Part shown: positions 6,761 to 12,398 of the stretch, piece by piece
Layout: the number at the start of each line of letters is the position of its first letter
How positions within the stretch are numbered: position 1 is the stretch's first letter
Assembly: GCA_964372375.1 (NCBI GenBank)
Contig: CAYJQF010000012.1
Location: 1-18,702, forward strand
Origin: SICV01 sp964372375
Lineage (GTDB): Archaea; Nanobdellota; Nanobdellia; Pacearchaeales; GW2011-AR1
DNA: 18,702 bases
Direction of reading: 5' to 3'
Notes under the pieces: model-generated
What the model saw: the letters and a program-made list of their open reading frames with translations, nothing else
Told to the model about the DNA's origin: nothing
The model's database searches: none
Translations under genes and position numbers: made by a program

Positions 6761-7551
6761 TGGAAACACGAGCGAGAGAAATTCCAGAATATAAGAAGAA
6801 GCTGGTAAGTGAGCTTGCGGCGCTTATCAAGAAGAGCCGAACCGTATTAATCGCTTCAACAGCAAAATTACCCAGTTCACAATTCCATCTTATTAAGAAA
6901 AACTTGCGTGGAAAGGCAGTTATTTGTGTGGCACGCAAGTCGGCAGTACTGCGTGCGATTGAAGCAGTGTCTGCCCCCGGCTTGCCAGCGTTGAAAGAGC
7001 ACATTAAAGCAGACATTGCATTGTTCTTTTCATCCATGGATGCCTTTGCCTTATCCGCTTTATTGAGCGAAAATCAGAGCCCTGCAAAGGCAAAAGCAGG
7101 AGATGTTGTGACTGAAGACATTACCGTAGAACCGGGGCCGACCGACCTTGCCCCCGGACCTGCAATTTCTGAATTAAGCAGTGTTGGATTAAAGGTTGCC
7201 GTTGAAGGCGGGAAACTGGCAATTAAGCAGCCGGCAACTATTGTGCGAGCAGGCGAAACTATCAAGCCAAATGTGGCAAGTGTGCTGGGTAAACTGAACA
7301 TTACTCCTCTCAAGGTAGGATTTGAGCCTCTTGCTGCCTATGATGCACAGGCTGAGAAAGTATATGTTGGTATTAAAATTGATAAGAAGAAATTTTTGGA
7401 AGAATTGAGAACAGCACTTGGGAAAGCGAGAGGATTTGCACTTGCTCTTGCTTATATCAGCAAAGAGACTATTGGTGCTTTGCTCGGGAAAGCATCACTC
7501 CAAGAAAGGGCACTCGTCGCTAAATTATCAAGTACAAAGGAGGGCGCATAA
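6760..7551 (+). CDS. rpl10: Ribosomal protein uL10 (P0), short C-terminus
   Basis: 263 residues, noticeably shorter than typical archaeal P0 (about 310-340). The rRNA-binding domain spans about 1-100 and the archaeal/eukaryotic insertion domain about 105-185 (TVEPGPTDLAPGPA at 122-135 is the typical motif). The helical spine that binds P1 dimers starts near 210. The spine shows two repeats (about 212-232 and 236-256) and then stops at KEGA. The charged linker and the GLxxLFG tail that archaeal P0 usually shares with P1 are not present. The next gene starts immediately by TAATG overlap with a strong AAGGAGG, so no frameshift is needed to explain the end. uL10 anchors the stalk that recruits translational GTPases. 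Only the tail is unusual; identity is sure. Confidence 0.95.
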   Translation: METRAREIPEYKKKLVSELAALIKKSRTVLIASTAKLPSSQFHLIKKNLRGKAVICVARKSAVLRAIEAVSAPGLPALKEHIKADIALFFSSMDAFALSALLSENQSPAKAKAGDVVTEDITVEPGPTDLAPGPAISELSSVGLKVAVEGGKLAIKQPATIVRAGETIKPNVASVLGKLNITPLKVGFEPLAAYDAQAEKVYVGIKIDKKKFLEELRTALGKARGFALALAYISKETIGALLGKASLQERALVAKLSSTKEGA

Positions 7552-7832
7552 TGGAATACATCTACGCAGCATTGCTCTTGCACAAGCTTGGACAAACAGT
7601 GAATGAGGAGAATCTAACTAAAGTTTTGAAAGCGGCGGGAGCGAATGTTGACGATGCACAAGTGAAGACGTTGCTTGCCAGCTTGCAGGGCGTTGACATT
7701 GCACAGGAACTTGCAAACGCAAGCACCGCAGTTGCAGCAGCACCGGCAGCCAGCAAGCCAATAGCAGAAGCAAAGAAGGAAGAAGAGAAACCAGCTGAAT
7801 CTGCAGCAGGATTGGCTAGCTTATTCGGATAA
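7551..7832 (+). CDS. rpl12: Ribosomal stalk protein P1 (archaeal L12)
   Basis: 93 residues. The helical N-terminal dimerisation domain (MEYIYAALLLHKLGQ at 1-15) is followed by an Ala-rich hinge (about 60-78), an acidic segment KKEEEKPAE (76-84), and the conserved tail GLASLFG (87-93), which binds elongation factors. Its start overlaps the uL10 stop as TAATG, and AAGGAGG lies 7 bases upstream, so translation is coupled with strong initiation, as expected for a protein needed in several copies per ribosome. With uL10 lacking the factor-binding tail, P1 would be the only source of that tail on the stalk. Confidence 0.96.
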   Translation: MEYIYAALLLHKLGQTVNEENLTKVLKAAGANVDDAQVKTLLASLQGVDIAQELANASTAVAAAPAASKPIAEAKKEEEKPAESAAGLASLFG

Positions 7833-7835
7833 ACG

Positions 7836-7862
7836 CCCTCACCTACGTATGAGTAGAGAGGG
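7836..7862 (+). other. Hairpin after the ribosomal stalk operon
   Basis: CCCTC (7836-7840) pairs with GAGGG (7858-7862), and inside it CTAC (7843-7846) pairs with GTAG (7853-7856), leaving a six-base loop. It starts 4 bases after the P1 stop. It has no following T-run, so it may be a 3' stability element rather than a terminator. The rest of 7863-7942 holds a small AGGA/TCCT inverted repeat (7890-7901) and the tRNA promoter. Confidence 0.4.
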
Positions 7863-7911
7863 TCTTAGCCTCGCTTATGATTAGTCAGTAGGATACATCC
7901 TTAGCGCTAGC

Positions 7912-7919
7912 TTTATAAG
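7912..7919 (+). promoter_or_regulatory. TATA box of tRNA-Ser
   Basis: TTTATAAG is centred about 26 bases before the first tRNA base at 7943, so the precursor should have almost no 5' leader. Confidence 0.55.
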
Positions 7920-7942
7920 TAATTCATCTTAGAAAGAGGTGA

Positions 7943-8024
7943 GCCGACGTGGGACAATGGTACTCCGCTCGTCTTGAGAACGAGTTTCCTTCGGGATCTC
8001 CCGGTTCGATTCCGGGCGTCGGCG
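7943..8024 (+). tRNA. tRNA-Ser (anticodon UGA)
   Basis: The acceptor stem GCCGACG (7943-7949) pairs with CGTCGGC (8017-8023), followed by discriminator G8024, as in archaeal tRNA-Ser. The anticodon stem CTCGT/ACGAG encloses the loop CTTGAGA, giving anticodon TGA. A long variable arm with a TCC-TTCG-GGA hairpin marks a class II tRNA and, with this anticodon, serine. The T arm CCCGG-TTCGATT-CCGGG is canonical. No intron is present and CCA is not encoded. TATA box upstream and T-run downstream complete an independent unit. Confidence 0.97.
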
Positions 8025-8029
8025 TTTTT
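8025..8029 (+). terminator. T-run terminator after tRNA-Ser
   Basis: TTTTT directly follows the discriminator base. Archaeal RNA polymerase commonly terminates at such T-runs after tRNA genes. Confidence 0.45.
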
Positions 8030-8038
8030 AATTTATAA

Positions 8039-8311
8039 TTATAATCCGAGCACTTTCTTCCACCAAGGCTTTTCTTCCACAATGGTTTCGTGAGGCTCAA
8101 CCACCTCATAGGTAATATCCGGCTTTGTTTTGAGAACCGGAGCGGCATGTGCAAGCTCATCCTCAACCCGCTTTATTGCTTTCTCTACTTCGAGCTTGGA
8201 ATGCCCCTGGCCAATGAGAGCATATTTTAAAGAATCTAACGTATACCCTTTTTTGAGATTTTTCTTTATATACTCTGCGAGCTCACCAATGTAGTCGCCT
8301 TTTTTTATCAT
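8039..8311 (-). CDS. Small helical protein of unknown function
   Basis: 90 residues from the ATG at 8311; the frame is open further upstream, but that part overlaps the transporter gene. The N-terminal half is helical: YIGELAEYIKKNLKKGYT (7-24), then LKYALIGQGHSKLEVEKAIKRVE (28-50), a short-helix pattern with Gly-x-Ser turn that resembles UBA-like or helix-turn-helix hairpins. A Pro/Glu-rich linker follows, and the protein ends in an amphipathic PWWKKVLGL that could touch the membrane. A TATA box at 8340-8348 would start the transcript about 8 bases ahead of the ATG. It lies 37 bases downstream of the AI-2E family gene on the same strand. Function is not recognised. Confidence 0.7.
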   Translation of the reverse strand: MIKKGDYIGELAEYIKKNLKKGYTLDSLKYALIGQGHSKLEVEKAIKRVEDELAHAAPVLKTKPDITYEVVEPHETIVEEKPWWKKVLGL

Positions 8312-8339
8312 GCTTCTCTCTTTTCCTAGGAGCGCGGGA

Positions 8340-8348
8340 TATTTAAAA
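8340..8348 (-). promoter_or_regulatory. TATA box of the small helical protein gene
   Basis: The minus strand reads TTTTAAATA at the 3' end of the transporter gene, giving a predicted start near 8319, a few bases before the ATG. Confidence 0.4.
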
Positions 8349-9395
8349 TTACTGTTGGTTATGCTCGCCTGCCGGGAAAAGGTGTGAGAGCGTTTTATCT
8401 TTATATGCCTGTAAAAAGAGAATGAAATACGCAGCAATTAACGGACCGAGCAACAATCCTAGTACGCCAAAGATGAAGAAACCGCCAATCATTGCTACTA
8501 AGATAATTGCAGGAGAGATATCTGTTTTTCTTGAAACTAAATATGTTCTTAGAATGTTGTCCATTGCTGAAACAACAATCACGTTGTAAAGCAAATAGCC
8601 GATAGCAATGCCCGTTTGCCCAGTGCTAAATAAGTATACTACAATAGGAATCCAGAGTACAAATGGACCTATAATCGGCAATATAGAAAGAAAAATTGCT
8701 ACAACTGTTAAAACGAGTGCATTGTGAATACCGAAAATGAGGAAACCGAGTCCGGCAAGACTACCTTGTACAAGACCAACAATTATCTGGCCATACATCA
8801 CTGAATCAGTAATATTTTTAAATTGAGAGACGAATAATTTCTCTTTCGTCTTGCTAAACGGTGAGACTGCAGAGACAAACGACGCAAGACGATCTCCATC
8901 ACGCAAGGAATAAAAGAATACAAAAAATACGATGAACAAATGGAGTGTTATACGCGGCAAATCAAGGAAGAAGCTAGTCAATACCTCAAGCGCCCCTTTG
9001 CTTATGGTGCCCACGAAGTTATCAAGCGTAATACTCATTTGAGAAACAAGTTGGTCTGAAGCGGTAGGAAGGAGATTTGTTACAATGCCCTGGAAACTTA
9101 TTTTCTGTGAAAACGTGAATATGTCAAATACTTGCTTGAGCATCAGCGGCACGATAAACCATAAGGGAATCACAATCAGGAGAATTATCAATAGTGAAAC
9201 AAAAAATGCAGCGACGCTCTTATTCGTTACCGGACGCTGTACTCTCTTAAACAAGGGAGTAAATATGTACGCAAGAATAAGGCCCGCAATAATAGAGAGC
9301 AAGACAGGTTTCAAGAGGAAGAAGACTAATACGCCAAGAAATATAATTATAGCAATAACTGAAAATTTCTTGATGTCGTTTTCATTTAATTGCAT
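8349..9395 (-). CDS. AI-2E/PerM-family membrane transporter
   Basis: 348 residues, normal for the family. The N-terminal pair of helices (about 11-48) is followed by a third (60-85), a polar loop region (90-145), and five or so further helices. Family signatures are FLSILPIIGPFVLWIP (235-250) and GVLGLLLGPLIAA (310-322). Members were named for autoinducer-2 export, but many act as sodium/proton antiporters or have unknown substrates, so no substrate is claimed. The start is fixed by a TATA box 25 bases upstream (9416-9425), predicting a leaderless mRNA. It is divergent from the gene at 9468. Confidence 0.93.
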   Translation of the reverse strand: MQLNENDIKKFSVIAIIIFLGVLVFFLLKPVLLSIIAGLILAYIFTPLFKRVQRPVTNKSVAAFFVSLLIILLIVIPLWFIVPLMLKQVFDIFTFSQKISFQGIVTNLLPTASDQLVSQMSITLDNFVGTISKGALEVLTSFFLDLPRITLHLFIVFFVFFYSLRDGDRLASFVSAVSPFSKTKEKLFVSQFKNITDSVMYGQIIVGLVQGSLAGLGFLIFGIHNALVLTVVAIFLSILPIIGPFVLWIPIVVYLFSTGQTGIAIGYLLYNVIVVSAMDNILRTYLVSRKTDISPAIILVAMIGGFFIFGVLGLLLGPLIAAYFILFLQAYKDKTLSHLFPAGEHNQQ

Positions 9396-9415
9396 AAGAA
9401 ATCATTGGTGCTGAG

Positions 9416-9425
9416 CTATATAAAC
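9416..9425 (-). promoter_or_regulatory. TATA box of the AI-2E family gene
   Basis: The minus strand reads GTTTATATAG, centred 25 bases before the ATG whose first base is 9395. Confidence 0.6.
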
Positions 9426-9437
9426 TTTAGTGCAAAG

Positions 9438-9446
9438 TTTATTAAA
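9438..9446 (+). promoter_or_regulatory. TATA box of the gene at 9468
   Basis: TTTATTAAA is centred 26 bases before the ATG at 9468. It supports that start over the longer open frame from 9390, which would overlap the divergent gene. Confidence 0.55.
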
Positions 9447-9467
9447 CGGATTTTTCTTGCTAAAGAA

Positions 9468-10184
9468 ATGGAATCTATCTTGCATACTCTAGCACAAGGG
9501 AAGAATTCCCCTGAAGTACATGAAGCGTTCATAAAATTCAGTAAAGGCCGATTTGATAATAAATATCTCCTTGAAGTGAAGCAGCAGAAAGAGCAATGGA
9601 GCATTAGGACAGGTGCAGAGTATGTGAACTTCTTGGTACAAGCATGTTTAGCGCAGATACGAGGAGAGCTAGCAGTATCCGGTGTGATTGTGTCGACGTT
9701 TGACCTTCGTGCAAGTTCAGGAGGCTTCGTGTTTGACCCTGAAGAAGAGGTCAAACAGTTCATGGGCATCAAGCAAGTGAAAGTAAACACGAAAACGACT
9801 CCTGAAAAAATCCTGGCACTGATGAATGCACATCCTCGTGCATTTTTTGCCTTATCATTTTCCACTCCAACCAGCATTTTAAAAATTAAGGCAAAGGCAC
9901 CCAAAAGCATGAAGCCGACGACAAATGGAGAAAAAAAGGTGACACCTACTTTCTGTTCCTTGAAGACAAGCGATCAAGCACTGGTAAGAGAATTGACATT
10001 TGATGCGCCTGCTGCAAAGATTATTAGTATCAGACATACGTTATGCATTACTACTATTGCATTACCCAAAGGAGTGAGTGACCCCGTACAGGTGCGAGAG
10101 CAAGCAATTCGGAAAGGAACGATAATCAGAGTTATAAAAGCTGATGGAAAAGAAATACGAAAGGAATATGCGTTTGAGGCTTAA
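9468..10184 (+). CDS. Hypothetical protein
   Basis: 238 residues from the ATG chosen by its TATA box. Soluble, two-part protein. The N-terminal part (1-70) is helical. The middle has mixed strands, including GVIVSTFDLR (72-81) and a segment RAFFALSFSTP (124-134), followed by a low-complexity basic Lys/Pro linker KIKAKAPKSMKPTTNGEKK (139-157). The C-terminal domain is strand-rich (IISIRHTLCITTIALP at 185-200; IIRVIKADGKEIRKEY at 219-234). The basic linker suggests two separate domains, possibly nucleic-acid contact, but no known family is recognised. It is divergent from the AI-2E family gene and its stop overlaps the stop of the converging PIN gene by four bases. Confidence 0.75.
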   Translation: MESILHTLAQGKNSPEVHEAFIKFSKGRFDNKYLLEVKQQKEQWSIRTGAEYVNFLVQACLAQIRGELAVSGVIVSTFDLRASSGGFVFDPEEEVKQFMGIKQVKVNTKTTPEKILALMNAHPRAFFALSFSTPTSILKIKAKAPKSMKPTTNGEKKVTPTFCSLKTSDQALVRELTFDAPAAKIISIRHTLCITTIALPKGVSDPVQVREQAIRKGTIIRVIKADGKEIRKEYAFEA

Positions 10185-10585
10185 AGTAAAATATTAATTA
10201 ATTCTTTTGTTGAAATTATCTTTATCTCTTTTTGTGACTTTAAAAAAGAATTATTGCTCCACAAAGGACAATTGAACTTTAACGACAAAGCAAAAAAATC
10301 AGCATCGTTCTTATCTGGAGATAACCCTTTTGACTTATTTAAAAAGTAAGTATATTCAGTAGTATCGAAAAACTTAACCTGAGATTTCAGATCTTTAAGA
10401 AATGTGCTAAACTGTTCTTGAGTAATTCTCGCTTTTTTTATTATATCTAGTTTATACTTTAAAAGCTCCTCTAACGCAACAACTGAAGAAATAAGCTCGC
10501 ATTTTGAATTTTTGATTAATTTTTTTGTGAAAGAATCGCTCCAGAAAAAGCTGAATAATATGTTCGTATCAACAACTAACTTCAT
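10181..10585 (-). CDS. PIN-domain toxin, VapC-like
   Basis: 134 residues. It begins with KLVVDTNIL (2-10), where D6 is the first PIN acidic residue, followed by VALEELLKYK (36-45) with E39/E40 and PDKNDADFFALSL (90-102) with D94/D96. These are three of the usual four acids for divalent metal. The fourth is usually Asp in a WSNDxxF-like motif; here the motif is WSNNSF (109-114), with Asn112 in its place. VapC toxins are ribonucleases that cut tRNA or rRNA. The ATG overlaps the antitoxin stop as ATGA, and AGGAGG lies just upstream. Both genes look richer in A+T than their neighbours, which fits an acquired element. Activity may be reduced by the Asn. Confidence 0.88.
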   Translation of the reverse strand: MKLVVDTNILFSFFWSDSFTKKLIKNSKCELISSVVALEELLKYKLDIIKKARITQEQFSTFLKDLKSQVKFFDTTEYTYFLNKSKGLSPDKNDADFFALSLKFNCPLWSNNSFLKSQKEIKIISTKELINILL

Positions 10586-10791
10586 TTCCTCCTGCCTTTT
10601 CTAATGAGCTCAACAGCCCATGCATTTATTTCGGTGTCTTTTTCTGATTCCAGCAGCAATTTTCTTTTTAAAGCTAGTTCTTGTGCTTTACTGAATATCG
10701 CTTGTCTGACTAAAGCTGACCAGTTTATCTCTGGATGGCTTTTCATTAACTCCCTTACTTCTTCTGATACTGATAATGTTATGCTTACCAT
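10582..10791 (-). CDS. Ribbon-helix-helix antitoxin, VapB-like
   Basis: 69 residues. The N-terminal strand VSITLSVSEE (2-11) and two helices (about 10-19 and 24-35) form a MetJ/Arc-type DNA-binding fold, followed by a long charged helix and a basic tail RKGRRK (64-69) that probably binds the toxin. Such antitoxins neutralise the toxin and repress their shared promoter. It is the first gene of the pair, in the usual VapB-VapC order, with a four-base ATGA overlap. A perfect 16-bp palindrome at 10809-10824 is the likely operator. Confidence 0.87.
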   Translation of the reverse strand: MVSITLSVSEEVRELMKSHPEINWSALVRQAIFSKAQELALKRKLLLESEKDTEINAWAVELIRKGRRK

Positions 10792-10808
10792 CGTAGTGAT
10801 ATGTATAA

Positions 10809-10824
10809 AAACGTAATTACGTTT
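10809..10824. promoter_or_regulatory. Palindromic operator of the toxin-antitoxin pair
   Basis: AAACGTAATTACGTTT is a perfect 16-bp inverted repeat ending 17 bases before the antitoxin ATG. On the minus strand it lies directly after an A/T-rich TATA candidate (TTTAAATATTTAAA, 10822-10835) and before the predicted transcription start, where a bound repressor would block initiation. Ribbon-helix-helix dimers typically bind such repeats. Confidence 0.6.
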
Positions 10825-10843
10825 AAATATTTAAATCTTTCTA

Positions 10844-11386
10844 TTAATATTCCAGGCCTTTTCTCGCCATAATTCCAGTATCATAGGGATGTTTTACCTT
10901 CTTAATTTCAGTTACTAAATCGGCAAGTTCAAAGAGCGCCAGATAGGGCTTGTGGCTCCCGGTAAGAATCAGCTCCTGCTGTTTTGGCTTGCTTTTTATC
11001 ACTTGCAGTACTTCATCCTCTGACAAAAGATCAAGCTGGACTGCGTACAAAATTTCATCCGCAATGATAATATCATATGTGCCAAAACAAGAGATGAGAT
11101 ACTCCAAGGCTTCCCTTGCTTTTGCAATGTGTTCGTTCGTTGGCTTGCCGATTACCCAGCTACCAGTGCCAAACCGTTTAAAGGAGAAATTGGCGAATTG
11201 TGCAAGAGCTTTAATTTCTCCCGGATATTCAATTTCCGGGTCTCCTGAACCATTTTTCATGAATTGGACCAGATGAACCGTATACCCATTACCACATGCC
11301 CGTAATGCAGTGCCAAGAGCAGCAGTCGTTTTGCCTTTGCCATTGCCCCAGAAGACTTGCACCAGACCCAGCGGTGATTTGTCCAT
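10844..11386 (-). CDS. Cob(I)alamin adenosyltransferase, CobA/BtuR/CobO type
   Basis: 180 residues, the usual length. The P-loop GNGKGKTT (14-21) is the variant Walker A of this family, which binds ATP in the reverse orientation. Further markers are VQFMKNG (40-46), the ADE of IIADEILYAV (107-116) and the C-terminal HPYDTGIMARKGLEY (166-180). The enzyme transfers the adenosyl group of ATP to cob(I)alamin, or to corrinoid precursors, forming the coenzyme. No other cobalamin gene is in the window, so a salvage role is the simplest guess. A TATA box at 11415-11424 gives a transcript beginning about 8 bases before the ATG. It is divergent from the winged-helix gene. Confidence 0.93.
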   Translation of the reverse strand: MDKSPLGLVQVFWGNGKGKTTAALGTALRACGNGYTVHLVQFMKNGSGDPEIEYPGEIKALAQFANFSFKRFGTGSWVIGKPTNEHIAKAREALEYLISCFGTYDIIIADEILYAVQLDLLSEDEVLQVIKSKPKQQELILTGSHKPYLALFELADLVTEIKKVKHPYDTGIMARKGLEY

Positions 11387-11414
11387 ACTTTTTCATGACT
11401 TGCAGGCTTAATAA

Positions 11415-11426
11415 CATTTATATATT
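11415..11426. promoter_or_regulatory. Overlapping divergent TATA boxes (adenosyltransferase / winged-helix gene)
   Basis: CATTTATATATT reads as a TATA box on both strands. On the minus strand it predicts a start near 11394 for the adenosyltransferase; on the plus strand a start near 11447, 14 bases before the winged-helix ATG. Binding in one orientation should exclude the other. Confidence 0.45.
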
Positions 11427-11460
11427 GCATATTCATATGATAGTTAATAGGTATAATCCT

Positions 11461-11646
11461 ATGAATACTCATAGCAAGAAGATACTTGATTATATTACTA
11501 AAGAAAGAGTAGTTACAACTTCTGAAATGGCTAAGCTCCTTGCTATTTCATGGAATACAGCCGAAAGCTATTTGAAAGATTTAGTTATAGATGGTAAGAT
11601 TATTATAAAAAAGAAAGAAGGAGTAAACTTATGGCTCAAAAAATAA
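11461..11646 (+). CDS. Small winged-helix DNA-binding protein
   Basis: 61 residues from the ATG at 11461; an in-frame ATG at 11437 is possible but lies before the predicted transcription start. The sequence fits a minimal winged helix: first helix KKILDYITKE (6-15), second helix TTSEMAKLLA (19-28), recognition helix SWNTAESYLKDLVIDG (30-45), and wing strands KIIIKKKEGVNLWL (46-59). Archaeal proteins of this kind are transcription regulators. It overlaps the next gene by 16 bases and contains that gene's AAGGAG Shine-Dalgarno, so it is the first gene of the surface-protein operon and may regulate it or the divergent adenosyltransferase. The target is inferred from position only. Confidence 0.78.
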   Translation: MNTHSKKILDYITKERVVTTSEMAKLLAISWNTAESYLKDLVIDGKIIIKKKEGVNLWLKK

Positions 11647-12398
11647 ATACACAAGGCCAGGTAGCCTTGTGGGTTATTATTGCACTGGGAATTGTACTTA
11701 TCATAGGATTTGTGTTTGTCATTCAGAAAAAGCCGGTGCTGAGCGAGCAAGCAGTATCCCAGAGTCCTGCGTTGTTTATCGAGGCGTGCGCGAAAAAAGC
11801 AATGAATGATGCTGCCGATATCATGATTCCGCAAGCAGGGTTATTACATCCTGATGATTATGTAGTTTTTGCTAATATCTCGATACCCTACTTGTGTAAA
11901 AACATTGGTTATTTTGGCACGTGTATTCACCAGCACCCCTTGCTGTTTGATGAAATGAAAGCTGACCTCCTTTCCTTTGTACAACCAAAGGTTAGTGCCT
12001 GCTTTGCACAGCTTACCGATGAGCTTGCGAAAAAAAATAAACAGGTACGCTTGGGAGCAGTGGGAACCAGCATACAGCTCAAGCCAGGACAGATTCTTAC
12101 CCATATTGACAGCAATTTGAGCATAACAGACAGTGATGGCACACAAACCTTTACCCTTTTTGAAAGCAGCATAGCGAATCCCTTATATGATTTAGGTGCT
12201 GTTGCCTTGGACATTGTCAGGCAAGAGGCGCAGACCTGTTACTTTGAATATGTCGGGTACATGGCCGCTTATCCACGATTTGAGATTCATAAGCAAGCAT
12301 TGCTTGACAGCACAAAACTGTATACTATCAGAGACATCAAATCACAGGAGGAGATGCATCTTGCGGTGCGCGGGTGTGCAATCCCTCCAGGAATTTAA
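11631..12398 (+). CDS. Pilin-like single-pass surface protein, copy 1 (A1)
   Basis: 255 residues. A short polar N-terminus leads into TQGQVALWVIIALG (7-20) and a hydrophobic helix up to about 31, the layout of an archaeal pilin-like signal or N-terminal anchor. The rest (about 35-255) should be outside the cell. Cysteines are at 53, 89, 98, 124, 203 and 249; the first four match the paralogue at 16348 in exact register (offset 3). The protein ends in RGCAIPPGI, similar to the PWPPGYPET end of the paralogue. AAGGAG lies about 8 bases before the ATG, within the winged-helix gene. Its TAA is followed directly by the ATG of the large Cys-rich protein. Family not known to me; a pilus or surface-complex subunit is an inference. 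Confidence 0.8.
   Translation: MAQKINTQGQVALWVIIALGIVLIIGFVFVIQKKPVLSEQAVSQSPALFIEACAKKAMNDAADIMIPQAGLLHPDDYVVFANISIPYLCKNIGYFGTCIHQHPLLFDEMKADLLSFVQPKVSACFAQLTDELAKKNKQVRLGAVGTSIQLKPGQILTHIDSNLSITDSDGTQTFTLFESSIANPLYDLGAVALDIVRQEAQTCYFEYVGYMAAYPRFEIHKQALLDSTKLYTIRDIKSQEEMHLAVRGCAIPPGI

Noticed and set aside
9390..9467. Upstream ATG for the unknown gene at 9468
   Set aside because: It overlaps the divergent AI-2E family gene and precedes both the TATA box and the predicted transcription start.
10809..10824. The 16-bp palindrome as an integration site or recombination target
   Set aside because: Only one copy was noticed, no integrase is present, and its place at the antitoxin promoter is better explained as an operator.
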